Shown here piece after piece: positions 16,552-25,538 of a stretch of 64,000 bases of DNA. The stretch's first letter is position 1; each line of letters begins with the position of its first letter. This stretch comes from Bacillus sp. FJAT-52991 (GTDB lineage: Bacteria > Bacillota > Bacilli > Bacillales > Domibacillaceae), in contig NZ_CP147404.1 in assembly GCF_037201805.1 (NCBI RefSeq), forward strand, positions 1,636,001 to 1,700,000. The letters are read 5' to 3'. Below the pieces are notes generated by a model. The model was not told the DNA's origin and did no database searches. It saw only the letters and a program-made list of their open reading frames with translations. Made by a program: the position numbers and the translations under genes.

Positions 16552-17370
16552 ATGAAGCAGACTGAAGTGAAGCGAGAGATTATTCATGTGGAAAATGGCC
16601 AAGCAAAAACGGTTGAGGATCTTATTGTCACAGAATATCCTGTTACTGTTAAAATCAACCAACAAGAATTTGTGACGATGGTTTGTACACCTGAATACAT
16701 CGAAGATATGGTGGTTGGGTACTTAGCTTCTGAAAACATCATTCGAAAATTTGAAGATATCGAGGATCTTTGGATTCAGAAGAAAGATGGTTTTGTCCAT
16801 GTGAAAACCAATAAAGTAAACCCTTATTATCAAAACTTTCAAAACAAACGATACATCACTTCATGCTGTGGGATGAGCAGGCAAGGATTTGTTTTTGTCA
16901 ACGATGCTTTAACAGCAAAGAAAATGGATCAAGTCCGCGTTCAAATCACACCAGATGATTGTTTCCGTCTGATGAATGATATGCAAAATTCAGCGGTCAC
17001 ATTTCAACAAACAGGCGGGGTTCATAATGCTGCACTATGTGATGTGAATGGAATTATTTTAAGTAGAATGGATATTGGAAGACATAACGCGCTAGATAAA
17101 ATATATGGATACTGCTTGAGAAACGACATTTCCATCGGGGATAAAGTGCTGGTTTTTAGTGGGCGGATTTCATCAGAAATTTTATTAAAAGTGGCAAAAA
17201 TCGGTTGTGAAGTAGTACTTTCGAAGTCGGCTCCAACAGAATTAGCTTTACAACTAGCAGAGGAATTAGGTATAACAACTGTTGGGTTTATTCGTCAGAA
17301 ATCGTTAAATATTTACACCTGTCCCGAAAGAATCAAAATGAATTCACCATCTCAAAAACATGACAAGTGA
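16552..17370 (+). CDS. fdhD: FdhD sulfurtransferase for formate dehydrogenase
   Basis: 272 residues. FdhD passes sulfur from the cysteine desulfurase to the Mo-bisMGD cofactor before insertion into formate dehydrogenase. The redox-active loop is TSCCGMSRQGF (about residues 102-112), and the C-terminal family block QQTGGVHNAALCDVNG, MDIGRHNALDKIYG and SGRISSEILLKVAKIG is complete. AGGGGGC precedes the ATG. It sits between DUF2294 and moaA, divergent from its client fdhA. Confidence 0.95.
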   Translation: MKQTEVKREIIHVENGQAKTVEDLIVTEYPVTVKINQQEFVTMVCTPEYIEDMVVGYLASENIIRKFEDIEDLWIQKKDGFVHVKTNKVNPYYQNFQNKRYITSCCGMSRQGFVFVNDALTAKKMDQVRVQITPDDCFRLMNDMQNSAVTFQQTGGVHNAALCDVNGIILSRMDIGRHNALDKIYGYCLRNDISIGDKVLVFSGRISSEILLKVAKIGCEVVLSKSAPTELALQLAEELGITTVGFIRQKSLNIYTCPERIKMNSPSQKHDK

Positions 17371-17418
17371 CGATAGCAAAGACAATAGACCACTAAACTT
17401 AAGAAAGAGGTGAGGAAC

Positions 17419-18435
17419 ATGGATCATGTGATGCGGGACAAATTACATCGCCCTTTGAGAGATTTGCGAATATCTGTCACCGACCGTTGTAACTTTCGCT
17501 GTCGGTACTGCATGCCTGAAGAAATTTTTGGGCCTGATTACTCTTTTTTACCTTCCGATAAAATTTTATCATTTGACGAAATTGAAAGGTTAGCAGAAAT
17601 ATTTGTTTCTCTCGGAGTCAAAAAACTACGCATTACCGGTGGAGAACCTTTGTTAAGAAGAGACTTAGCAAAACTAATTGAGCGTCTTGGTCAAATCGAT
17701 GGAGTAGAAGACATCGCATTAACTACGAATGGATCGCTGTTGAAAAGGCATGCAGCAGACTTAGCGACAGCTGGTTTATCACGCGTATCTGTGAGTTTAG
17801 ACTCATTGAATGAAGAGCGTTTTTTAGCGATGAATGGAAACAGAGGCAAAGTAAAAAATGTATTAGAAGGCATTGAAAAAGCGGCTGAAGTAGGAATGGG
17901 AGTAAAAGTAAACATGGTTGTACAAAAAGGGAAAAATGATCAAGATATCATTCCGATGGCTCGCTTTTTTAAAGAAAGAAATCATACCCTTCGTTTTATT
18001 GAATACATGGATGTAGGTAATTCGAATGGGTGGAGATTGGATGATGTGATATCTAAGAAGGAGATATTAGATCAAATTCATCAATTCTCACCAATCGAGC
18101 CAATGAAGCCCAATTATCGTGGAGAAGTAGCCACACGCTATCGCTATATCGATAGTGATCAAGAAATTGGGATTATCTCATCGGTGACGGATTCTTTTTG
18201 CTCTACTTGTACAAGAGCACGCATATCTGCGGAGGGTAAACTGTATACTTGTTTATTTGCTACAGATGGAACGGATCTTCGGGAACTGCTTCGCTCTGGA
18301 AAAAGCAATGAAGCCATTGCGAACAGCATTGAAAATGTTTGGAACCACCGAGATGACCGTTATTCTGATGAGCGGACAAGCATGACACCAATTCGAACAA
18401 ATGCAAAAGTAGAAATGTCTCATATTGGTGGATAG
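17419..18435 (+). CDS. moaA: GTP 3',8-cyclase MoaA (radical SAM)
   Basis: 338 residues from ATG 17419, supported by AAGAGGTGAGG immediately upstream. The radical-SAM cluster is CNFRCRYC (Cys 24, 28, 31), and the second, substrate-binding cluster is [18 protein letters not shown] near residue 262. The protein ends in the Gly-Gly tail required in MoaA. With MoaC it converts GTP to cyclic pyranopterin monophosphate, the first step of molybdenum cofactor synthesis. It lies between fdhD and the formate channel gene. Confidence 0.95.
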   Translation: MDHVMRDKLHRPLRDLRISVTDRCNFRCRYCMPEEIFGPDYSFLPSDKILSFDEIERLAEIFVSLGVKKLRITGGEPLLRRDLAKLIERLGQIDGVEDIALTTNGSLLKRHAADLATAGLSRVSVSLDSLNEERFLAMNGNRGKVKNVLEGIEKAAEVGMGVKVNMVVQKGKNDQDIIPMARFFKERNHTLRFIEYMDVGNSNGWRLDDVISKKEILDQIHQFSPIEPMKPNYRGEVATRYRYIDSDQEIGIISSVTDSFCSTCTRARISAEGKLYTCLFATDGTDLRELLRSGKSNEAIANSIENVWNHRDDRYSDERTSMTPIRTNAKVEMSHIGG

Positions 18436-18481
18436 AGATCAGGAAATATGACAACAAGAGATGAGTTGGAGGAATTTAATT

Positions 18482-19282
18482 ATGGCTTTTAATAAACCAG
18501 ATAAAATAACAGAAATAGCCATTGAAGCAGGAGTCAGCAAGGCAAAATTGCCTGTCCCAACGATGCTAATCCTCGGTTTTTTGGGAGGAGCATTCATTGC
18601 TTTAGGTTTTTTACTTGATATTCGAGTGATCGGGAATATGCCACCAGAGTGGGGAAGCTTTGCTGGATTTTTAGGAGCAGCCGTTTTCCCATTAGGACTT
18701 ATTTTAGTTATTCTTGCGGGAGCTGAATTAATTACAGGGAATATGATGTCTGTACCTATGGCACTTTATGCTCGGAAAATTTCAATTTCGGACTTAGCTC
18801 GTAACTGGTTTTGGGTAACATTAGCTAATTTAATGGGTGCTCTATTTGTCGCCTTCTTTTTCGGTCACATTGTGGGCTTAACAGAAACAGGACCATTTTT
18901 AGATAAAACCGTAGCTATTGCTGAAGCAAAAGTAGCTGATTCTTTTATCCAAACGTTTGTTTCTGCGATTGGCTGTAACTGGCTTGTGTGTCTAGCTGTT
19001 TGGCTAGCTTATGGAGCGAATGACTTTATTGGAAAAATCGTTGGCATTTGGTTCCCAGTTATGGCGTTTGTGGCGATTGGATTCCAGCACGTGGTTGCCA
19101 ATATGTTTGTCATTCCAGCTGCGATCTTTGCAGGACATGTGACATGGATGGAATTCTTAGGAAATATCGTTCCGGCATTTTTAGGAAATGTCGTCGGTGG
19201 AGCCGTATTCGTTGGATTGGCTTACTTTATGTCTTTCCAAAAACAACAAGTAACACAAAAGAAACTACAAAAAATTTCTTAA
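18482..19282 (+). CDS. Formate/nitrite transporter family channel
   Basis: 266 residues from ATG 18482 with GGAGG 9 bases upstream. Six transmembrane segments and the FNT signatures are present: GAELITGNMMSVPMAL in the first repeat and AIGCNWLVCLAVWLAYGA in the second. FNT proteins are pentameric channels for small monoacids. The setting (fdhA, fdhD, moaA) points to formate, as for B. subtilis YrhG. Nitrite cannot be excluded from sequence. Last gene of the plus-strand group. Confidence 0.9.
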   Translation: MAFNKPDKITEIAIEAGVSKAKLPVPTMLILGFLGGAFIALGFLLDIRVIGNMPPEWGSFAGFLGAAVFPLGLILVILAGAELITGNMMSVPMALYARKISISDLARNWFWVTLANLMGALFVAFFFGHIVGLTETGPFLDKTVAIAEAKVADSFIQTFVSAIGCNWLVCLAVWLAYGANDFIGKIVGIWFPVMAFVAIGFQHVVANMFVIPAAIFAGHVTWMEFLGNIVPAFLGNVVGGAVFVGLAYFMSFQKQQVTQKKLQKIS

Positions 19283-19354
19283 TGTAAAAGCGGAGCTGGA
19301 CGATACGAAAGCGGTCGTTAAGCAGTGGTAGCTGTTCATAATGCTGTTTACAGC

Positions 19355-19394
19355 GCACATAAAAAACCCAGCAAATGCCGGGTTTTTTATGTGC
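19355..19394. terminator. Bidirectional terminator between the FNT gene and moaC
   Basis: Perfect 15-bp arms GCACATAAAAAACCC/GGGTTTTTTATGTGC around a 10-base loop. It includes the moaC stop codon. Confidence 0.85.
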
Positions 19395-19875
19395 GTTCAT
19401 GAAAAAAGTCACCGTTTTTTCCACCGGTTTTTTGTACTAAATGAGTCTCTTTAATGACTATGGATTTGTCGACTGCCTTACACATATCATAAAAAGTCAA
19501 GGCAGCAACAGAAACAGCGGTTAAGGCTTCCATTTCGACACCTGTGTTTCCTTGACATTTAACGGTGACTTGCATATGTAAGTCATATCCTGAGTCTGTT
19601 TGCTCATAATCAAAAGTGAAATCTGTTCCTTGGAGCATGATTGGATGACACATTGGAATCAGGTCAGACGTTTTTTTGGCAGCCATAATCCCGGCAATTT
19701 GCGCCACTTGTGTTGGATCACCTTTTTTGATCAATCCTTGTTGAATGGCTGCGTATAATTCGTTGGACATGGCAATGGTGCTTTTGGCAATGGCGGTCCG
19801 TTTAGTGACCTCCTTTTGTGAAATATCGACCATCTTTGGTCGACCGTCTTGATTCCAGTGGGTAAAATTACTCAT
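19387..19875 (-). CDS. moaC: Cyclic pyranopterin monophosphate synthase MoaC
   Basis: 162 residues, normal length. The family core is intact: [16 protein letters not shown] at the start, IPMCHPIML, and the catalytic block [26 protein letters not shown] with the conserved KSIVI lysine after it. It converts the MoaA product to cyclic pyranopterin monophosphate. It is the last gene of the minus-strand moaB-mobA-moaC set, 50 bp after mobA, with AGGAGGATATT before the ATG. Confidence 0.95.
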   Translation of the reverse strand: MSNFTHWNQDGRPKMVDISQKEVTKRTAIAKSTIAMSNELYAAIQQGLIKKGDPTQVAQIAGIMAAKKTSDLIPMCHPIMLQGTDFTFDYEQTDSGYDLHMQVTVKCQGNTGVEMEALTAVSVAALTFYDMCKAVDKSIVIKETHLVQKTGGKNGDFFHERT

Positions 19876-19925
19876 AATATCCTCCTTAGGTATGTATCAT
19901 CTTCGTTTTGTAGCTTTCGATCGAT

Positions 19926-20492
19926 TTATTGGGGCCAATCTTCTTTTGAGTTAATGTTGATCAACTCTTTTTGATCGTTCGCAAAAGGCACGTAACGAAC
20001 ATTTAATTTGTTTAATAAGGCTTGCATGCTTTTTTTATTATGTTGTAGAAGCTGTTCCGCTTGATCTATGCTTCTTCGGTGATACAGTGCAGCAAGTGGT
20101 TGGATTCGATCTGACTGCACCGGCACGATCGCATCATATTGATTTTCCGTGAAAGAAATCATGGTTTTGACGAAAGAAGAAGTCATAAAAGGCAGATCAC
20201 TAGCAAGGACAAAAAACCATTCAGCATCTGGCACTGAAGACAAGATATGGTGCAAGGCGAATAATGGTCCTTGATGATTTTTTTCTTCTTCAATCACAAA
20301 GTTGACATCTAATGACTGGAAATTTGGAAACAAGTCTCTATTCGTAGAGATGATCAATGGTTGAAGCGCGTTGTCTCTTAACGCATCCAAGCTATATTCA
20401 TATAAGGGTTTGCCTTCATATAGTTCAAACATTTTAGGCTTGCCATAACGAGAAGATTTGCCACCTGCTAATACGACACCCGCTATGGTCAT
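19926..20492 (-). CDS. mobA: Molybdenum cofactor guanylyltransferase MobA
   Basis: 188 residues. The nucleotidyltransferase motif VVLAGGKSSRYGKPK lies at residues 6-20, and the second substrate block is VLASDLPFM near 98. MobA joins GMP to molybdopterin to give the guanine dinucleotide form, which formate dehydrogenase requires. The start overlaps the moaB stop by 4 bases, so the two are translationally coupled. Confidence 0.93.
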   Translation of the reverse strand: MTIAGVVLAGGKSSRYGKPKMFELYEGKPLYEYSLDALRDNALQPLIISTNRDLFPNFQSLDVNFVIEEEKNHQGPLFALHHILSSVPDAEWFFVLASDLPFMTSSFVKTMISFTENQYDAIVPVQSDRIQPLAALYHRRSIDQAEQLLQHNKKSMQALLNKLNVRYVPFANDQKELININSKEDWPQ

Positions 20493-20983
20493 TGTCGATT
20501 CAGTTCTCCAATAAAATGTTGAACCGTGGGAATGATCAGTTGATTCATTCCTAGTTTGACGGCATTGGTTGACCCTGGTAAAGCGTAAATAGCTGTTTGA
20601 TTTCTACAGCCAGCTACCGCACGACTGAACATAGCTCGAGGGCCGATTTCAGTATAACTCAAGGAACGAAATAATTCTCCAAACCCTGACATTTCTTTTT
20701 CAAATAAGGATGTCAGGGCTTCATAGGTAATATCCCTTGGAGTAAACCCGGTTCCTCCGTTGATGATAATGGCATTGATGGCTGGGTCTTCACACCAGGC
20801 TTGAACTTGGTCCATGATCACCGTGCGTTCATCTTTTACAATGGTGTACTGAACAACGGAAAAGTGGGCCGTTTCTAGCGACGTTCGAATTTGTTGACCG
20901 CTTTTGTCATTTTCTATTGTTCTACTGTCGCTAATAGTTAATATAGCAGCCAAAACCGGTGTACTTGAATGAGTTGGATGCAT
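20489..20983 (-). CDS. moaB: Molybdopterin adenylyltransferase MoaB
   Basis: 164 residues of the MogA/MoaB fold, with ILTISDSRTIENDKSGQ near the start, NGGTGFTPRDITYEA in the middle (binding of the pterin) and ALPGSTNAVKLGM. It activates molybdopterin by adenylation before MoeA inserts molybdenum. First gene of the minus-strand operon, divergent from moeB across about 100 bp that must carry both promoters. Confidence 0.93.
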   Translation of the reverse strand: MHPTHSSTPVLAAILTISDSRTIENDKSGQQIRTSLETAHFSVVQYTIVKDERTVIMDQVQAWCEDPAINAIIINGGTGFTPRDITYEALTSLFEKEMSGFGELFRSLSYTEIGPRAMFSRAVAGCRNQTAIYALPGSTNAVKLGMNQLIIPTVQHFIGELNRQ

Positions 20984-21086
20984 TAGTATAACCCCCTTTT
21001 TATAGTCATAGAATCAATGACTCAATTATAATAGCATAAACCAAAAGGTCAAATTAAGATTTATACAAAGAAAGGAAGGCCATTCC

Positions 21087-22103
21087 ATGAGCGAAAGGTA
21101 TTCAAGGCAGCAGTTATTCCAACCAATAGGAAACTCAGGACAAGAGAATCTAAAAAAGAAGCATGTGTTAATTGTAGGAGCAGGGGCTTTAGGAAGTGCG
21201 AGTGCAGAAGCGATCGTCCGTGCTGGTGTAGGCAAACTGACGATTCTTGACCGAGATTACGTAGAGTGGAGTAACTTGCAGCGCCAGCAGCTCTATAGCG
21301 AGCAAGAGGCAGAAGATCAATTACCTAAGGCGATTGCGGCAAAGAATCGGTTAGAAAAAGTTAACTCGGAAGTCCAAATTCAAGGACTCATTATGGATGC
21401 GAGAGCCGACAATATGGACCCATTGCTTACAGATGTCGATGTCATTATTGATGGGACGGATAACTTTGATATTCGTTTTCTGATCAATGACCTTGCTCAA
21501 AAGCATGGCATCCCTTGGGTATATGGGTCTTGTGTAGGGAGTTATGGGGCGACCTACACGATCATCCCAGGAAAAACGCCTTGTCTTCAATGTCTCCTTC
21601 AAACCGTTCCGAATACAGGAGCCACTTGTGATACAGTAGGCATTATTAGCCCAGCGGTTCAAATGGTAGCCGCTTATCAAGTGGCGGAAGCATTGAAAAT
21701 ACTGGTGGGAGATTTCGAAGCCATTAGAGAAACGTTTTTAACATTTGATTTATGGAAAAATCAACAATATGCTGTAAAATTGGACAAAGTCAAAGATGAT
21801 CGATGTCAATCTTGTGGAGAAGATCCTACTTATCCATATCTAGCTTATGAACACCAAACAAAAACAGATGTATTATGTGGGCGAAATACAGTACAAATTC
21901 GGCCGGCTAAACCAATCAACTATGACTTTGATCGATTAGAGCGACAGTTAGGAAATCAGGGAGACATCCAAAGAAATCCTTACTTGCTTTCTTGTCAATT
22001 AGAGGATTATCGCCTCGTTATTTTTCAAGGCGGACGTGTATTGATTCATGGAACGAGTGACATCCAGCAAGCCAAAAGTCTTTATTATCGTTTATTAGGA
22101 TAA
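21087..22103 (+). CDS. moeB: MoaD-activating adenylyltransferase (MoeB/ThiF family)
   Basis: 338 residues. ATP-binding loop GAGALGSASAEAIVRAG near 35-51 and Arg-Gln rich NLQRQQLY, both E1-like features. Zinc pairs are CLQC (near 170) and CQSC (near 243). The C-terminal extension of about 80 residues after the second pair appears in Bacillus homologues and has no obvious rhodanese Cys. It adenylates the Gly-Gly end of MoaD so that sulfur can be added. First of five tightly packed genes moeB-moeA-mobB-moaE-moaD. Confidence 0.9.
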   Translation: MSERYSRQQLFQPIGNSGQENLKKKHVLIVGAGALGSASAEAIVRAGVGKLTILDRDYVEWSNLQRQQLYSEQEAEDQLPKAIAAKNRLEKVNSEVQIQGLIMDARADNMDPLLTDVDVIIDGTDNFDIRFLINDLAQKHGIPWVYGSCVGSYGATYTIIPGKTPCLQCLLQTVPNTGATCDTVGIISPAVQMVAAYQVAEALKILVGDFEAIRETFLTFDLWKNQQYAVKLDKVKDDRCQSCGEDPTYPYLAYEHQTKTDVLCGRNTVQIRPAKPINYDFDRLERQLGNQGDIQRNPYLLSCQLEDYRLVIFQGGRVLIHGTSDIQQAKSLYYRLLG

Positions 22104-22117
22104 AAGGAGTGGTAAAC

Positions 22118-23407
22118 GTGTTACAAAAAAGAACACCCATAGCTGTAGAAGAAGCTGTTCGAAGAGTGATGGAATTTGCTAGTCAAGGAAAAAAAGAGCT
22201 TGTGCCTCTAGCTTCTGCGTACGGACGTTTTTTAGCAGAAGATTTGATAGCCGATCATGATGTTCCTTCCTTTGATCGCTCTCCTTATGATGGATTTGCG
22301 ATTCGAGCGGAAGATAGTGCTTCTGCTAGTGCAGAGCAACCGATTTCGTTTGAAGTAGTCGGAGAAATTGGAGCTGGATTTGTTTTTAGTGAACAGGTAG
22401 AATGCGGACAAGCCGTTCGTATTATGACAGGTGCTCAAATTCCACAAGGGTGTAACGCCGTCGTCATGCTGGAGTTGACTAGGCAGTACGAAGAGAACGG
22501 TAAGAACTATATGGAAATCAAACGCCCTTATCAAAAAGGGGACAATATTTCTCATCAAGGGGAGGATATGAAAAAAGGGACCGCCTTGGTCAAAAAGGGA
22601 ACGTACATCAACCCAGGCATTTCCGCGCTCCTTGCGACATTTGGTTATCATGAAGTGCCCGTTATTCAAAAGCCTGTGATCGGCGTCTTGGCAACTGGTA
22701 GTGAGCTGTTAGATGCCAATGAACCGCTGCAACCAGGGAAAATCCGTAATAGCAATGCCTTTATGATCCTTTCACAAATTGAAAGGGCGGGAGGTGAAGC
22801 ACGTTACTTCGGAAAATTCAGCGATGATTTGGATACTTGTATTTCCGCTGTGAAAGCAGCATTAAGTGAAGTGGATTTTCTGATTACGACAGGCGGCGTA
22901 TCCGTTGGAGATTATGATTATTTACCGGAAATCTACCAGCAGTTAGGCGCCGAGGTTTTATTTAATAAAATTGCGATGCGACCGGGCAGTGTGACGACGG
23001 TTGCTCAGCTAAATAACCAATTATTATTCGGTCTTTCTGGTAATCCATCCGCTTGTTATGTCGGATTTGAATTATTTGTACGCCCAATCATTCGTCGCTT
23101 TGCATGGAATGAATCGCCTCACTTACGAAGAGAGAAGGCCATCTTAGGTGAGGACTTTAAAAAACCGAATCCTTTTACAAGATTTGTGCGAGCCACTCTA
23201 TCTTTTAATGAAGGTCAATTAGTTGTCTCGCCATCTGGCTTTAATAAGTCAAGTGCCGTTTCATCTCTTGCTGAAGCCAACGCATTCATTGTTCTTCCAG
23301 GTGGGACGAGAGGCTATGAAAAAGGGATGATTGTTGATGTGCTTTTATTAGAAGATCTTCAAGGAAGTGAATGGCCTTGGCACGAGATTGTTCCATCCTA
23401 CAGGTAG
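22118..23407 (+). CDS. moeA: Molybdopterin molybdenumtransferase MoeA
   Basis: 429 residues from GTG 22118; AAAGGAG at 22103-22109 is 8 bases upstream and overlaps the moeB stop. Family blocks are SPYDGFAIRAED, GAQIPQGCNAVVMLE, the GDNISHQGEDMKKG loop, the MoaB-like motif TTGGVSVGDYDY and the GLSGNPSACYVGFELFV stretch. It ligates molybdate to adenylated molybdopterin. The 3' end overlaps mobB by 37 bases. Confidence 0.95.
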   Translation: MLQKRTPIAVEEAVRRVMEFASQGKKELVPLASAYGRFLAEDLIADHDVPSFDRSPYDGFAIRAEDSASASAEQPISFEVVGEIGAGFVFSEQVECGQAVRIMTGAQIPQGCNAVVMLELTRQYEENGKNYMEIKRPYQKGDNISHQGEDMKKGTALVKKGTYINPGISALLATFGYHEVPVIQKPVIGVLATGSELLDANEPLQPGKIRNSNAFMILSQIERAGGEARYFGKFSDDLDTCISAVKAALSEVDFLITTGGVSVGDYDYLPEIYQQLGAEVLFNKIAMRPGSVTTVAQLNNQLLFGLSGNPSACYVGFELFVRPIIRRFAWNESPHLRREKAILGEDFKKPNPFTRFVRATLSFNEGQLVVSPSGFNKSSAVSSLAEANAFIVLPGGTRGYEKGMIVDVLLLEDLQGSEWPWHEIVPSYR

Positions 23408-23913
23408 TCGGCTTTCAAAATAGCGGAAAAACAACATTAATGGAGAAGCTGATCACAAGAGCGACACAAGCTGGTTTACTAGCTGCTTCGATTAAGCATC
23501 ATGGTCATGGTGGAACCCCTGCTAGTGAACAAGCGTCGAAGGATAGTGGGCGTCATCATCGAGCAGGGGCTGTCGTATCTGGTGTAGAGGGCGAGGGTGT
23601 ATTATCCTTAACCGCTAAACGCGATCGATGGAGCCTTCAACAATTACTGACGTTGTATCAAGCCTTTGATGTGGACGTGATTTTCGTGGAAGGCTATAAA
23701 CAAGAAGATTATCCAAAAGTCGTCTTGTTGCGGCAAGAAGAGGATATGGAACTTTTACAATCTTTATCTAATATTCAATGTGTCATCTACTGGGAGATGT
23801 GTCGCTTACCGAGTAATTTGCCATATCCCGTGTTTCCAATAACAGATGATCAGCAGTATATCGATTTTTTAATGAGAATAGTGAGGGAATCAAATGGAAC
23901 AAACCTTATTTGA
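23371..23913 (+). CDS. mobB: Molybdopterin-guanine dinucleotide biosynthesis GTPase MobB
   Basis: 180 residues with the P-loop GFQNSGKTTL near 14-23, KHHGHGG and a VEGYK segment typical of MobB. It helps MobA in making the dinucleotide form, though it is not strictly required in other bacteria. The start ATG 23371 lies inside moeA with GGAAGTG 4 bases before it; translation is probably coupled. It overlaps moaE by 20 bases. Confidence 0.92.
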   Translation: MALARDCSILQVVGFQNSGKTTLMEKLITRATQAGLLAASIKHHGHGGTPASEQASKDSGRHHRAGAVVSGVEGEGVLSLTAKRDRWSLQQLLTLYQAFDVDVIFVEGYKQEDYPKVVLLRQEEDMELLQSLSNIQCVIYWEMCRLPSNLPYPVFPITDDQQYIDFLMRIVRESNGTNLI

Positions 23914-24367
23914 AATTACCGATCAACCGATAGTGGCAGAAGAAGTAACAAAGAAAGTGACATGTCGAAATGCTGGAGCCATTACAGTCTTTATCGGCAC
24001 CGTACGTGAGTTAACAAAAGGGAAGAAAACGCTCCAGTTAGAATATCAAGCCTATCCTCCGATGGCAGTGAAAATGTTTGCCAAAATAGCGGAAGAGATT
24101 AAGGAAAAATGGCCGGATGCGAAGATTGCTATTACTCATCGCACAGGACGATTAGACATTTCAGATATCGCTGTTGTGATTGCTGTATCGTCCCCCCATC
24201 GCAAAACAGCTTATGAAGCGAATGAATATGCGATTGAACGCATTAAACAAATTGTCCCGATTTGGAAAAAAGAGTTTTGGGAAGATGGGACACAGTGGAT
24301 TGGGGATCAGCTTGAAAACGTCCCTTATCCAGACGGAAAACCAGCAGAAGAAGGGAGTTCAAAATGA
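23894..24367 (+). CDS. moaE: Molybdopterin synthase large subunit MoaE
   Basis: 157 residues. Family blocks NAGAITVFIGTVR, LEYQAYPPMAVKMF, ITHRTGRLDISDIAVVIAV and the active-site region VPIWKKEFWEDGTQWIG (with the catalytic lysines) are complete. With thiocarboxylated MoaD it adds the dithiolene sulfurs to the pterin. AGTGAGGG precedes the ATG; the stop overlaps the moaD start by 4 bases. Confidence 0.95.
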   Translation: MEQTLFEITDQPIVAEEVTKKVTCRNAGAITVFIGTVRELTKGKKTLQLEYQAYPPMAVKMFAKIAEEIKEKWPDAKIAITHRTGRLDISDIAVVIAVSSPHRKTAYEANEYAIERIKQIVPIWKKEFWEDGTQWIGDQLENVPYPDGKPAEEGSSK

Positions 24368-24597
24368 TTACCATTTTATTATTTGCTCATTTACAAGAAG
24401 AAGTAGGGGCGCCTCAATTAACGATTGAAAAACCGGAAATGACTGTTTTACAAATAAAGAAATGGGTGGAAGAAAACTATCACATTTCTTCTTTAGATCA
24501 AGTCATGGCAGCTGTCAATGAAAACTTTGCGACGGATGAAACGGTGGTCAAACAAGGAGATACCATCGCTTTTATTCCGCCGGTGAGTGGTGGGTAA
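24364..24597 (+). CDS. moaD: Molybdopterin synthase sulfur carrier MoaD
   Basis: 77 residues of ubiquitin-like fold ending in IPPVSGG; the terminal Gly-Gly is the site adenylated by MoeB and then thiocarboxylated. The VNENFATDETVVKQGDTIAF segment is standard for MoaD. It is the last gene of the operon and overlaps moaE by 4 bases. No clear terminator is seen directly after it. Confidence 0.95.
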   Translation: MITILLFAHLQEEVGAPQLTIEKPEMTVLQIKKWVEENYHISSLDQVMAAVNENFATDETVVKQGDTIAFIPPVSGG

Positions 24598-24846
24598 GCG
24601 GTTGTAAAAGCGGAATTCAATAAATCTTGATATATAAGTGCTTATTGAATATCTAGAGGTTGTAAAATATGGGCAAGTGGCTAAAAAGTGACCAAATTAT
24701 AAAATTTCATCATAGGTTCAATTTCGGTAGATTGTATCTTTTTACAATTTCACTCCATCTAGCGGTTAAGCTACTAGGGGGTGTAGGAAACCCGTTAGAT
24801 TTCGTAAATAATAAATCAACAGGTTTACCATAGTCATCTAGCATAG

Positions 24847-24957
24847 GAGACCACGCAGAACCAGAGGCTAGTTAGCATCAGTGAAATTGTAGAAATGACA
24901 GGGGTTAGTCGAGCCACAATATATCGCTATTTAAAACAAGAGCAGTGCAACACCTAA
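24847..24957 (+). pseudogene. C-terminal helix-turn-helix remnant of a resolvase/invertase
   Basis: The open frame reads ...LVSISEIVEMTGVSRATIYRYLKQ and stops. This is the helix-turn-helix that ends small serine recombinases of the Hin/Tn3-resolvase type. The catalytic domain is missing: a stop lies at 24844-24846 and no recombinase motifs are found upstream. It is a relic of a mobile element. Confidence 0.6.
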
Positions 24958-24985
24958 TGATGTTGAGTTTGCTCTTGTTTTTTAT
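24933..24985 (+). terminator. Terminator after the recombinase remnant
   Basis: Perfect 12-bp arms AAAACAAGAGCA/TGCTCTTGTTTT with an inner CAACA/TGTTG stem, followed by further T. The 5' arm is still coding in the remnant. Confidence 0.75.
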
Positions 24986-25192
24986 TCATATTTTCCTTAA
25001 CGTTGTAAATCCGCATTTTTCTGACGGGCTCCTAGTATAAAGTGAAATGATTTTTGTATAGAGCAGATAGCTGGTGGGCTGAGCATAAACGCAAGCTAAC
25101 CAAAGTGTTGTGATCTTGAGACAATGATGGGGACGGGTGGACGGATACCACAAACAGGAAAGAAAGAGAGGTCATTTAACTTGATCTAAGTA

Positions 25193-25246
25193 ATGAAGAT
25201 TGGAATTATTACGCTTCACTTTCAGAATAATAAACAAAAAACATAA
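25193..25246 (+). pseudogene. Stub resembling a polysaccharide pyruvyltransferase start
   Basis: Codons read MKIGIITLHFQNN and then run into a stop after four more codons. MKIGI(I/L)TxHxxxNYGAxLQ is a common opening of pyruvyltransferase-family proteins; the match is short, so this is a suggestion only. Confidence 0.25.
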
Positions 25247-25538
25247 TGTGCAAAATTCAAAAATGAAAAGAAAAAAATAGTCATCAAGCAACTATGAAGG
25301 AGCTTAAAGGTAATGTGGTGGATGTAGAAAAACAAATAAATGGTTTTCTAATGTCTGTACATCGAAGCGGTTTTTTGAAGAAACTATTCCTATCATTCAT
25401 GTTAAACTGTGTTATACTGAACAATGGTGAATTATAAGCAATTTTATTATAAATAGAAACAACGTGCAGATAGGAATGAGATGAATAGACCTCTCATTCT
25501 CTCTATAGAAGTTTGGATTAGCGAAAGGAAGAGGAAGT

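Larger units (their letters stand above)
24598..25538. other. 940-bp scar region with gene fragments
   Basis: No intact gene is seen. The stretch holds the end of a serine-recombinase-like gene (24847-24957), a strong hairpin (24933-24985) and a 17-codon stub resembling the start of a pyruvyltransferase gene (25193-25246). A TTAAAC/TATACT promoter-like pair near 25390-25417 and a GAATGAG/CTCATTC hairpin near 25475-25499 probably belong to the following gene. Direct repeats of the kind left by a recent insertion were not found. Confidence 0.6.

Noticed and set aside
25040..25150. Possible structured RNA (GCAGATAGCTGGTGGGCTGAG region)
   Set aside because: It resembles fragments of T-box text, but no antiterminator, terminator or regulated gene follows in place; probably decayed DNA.
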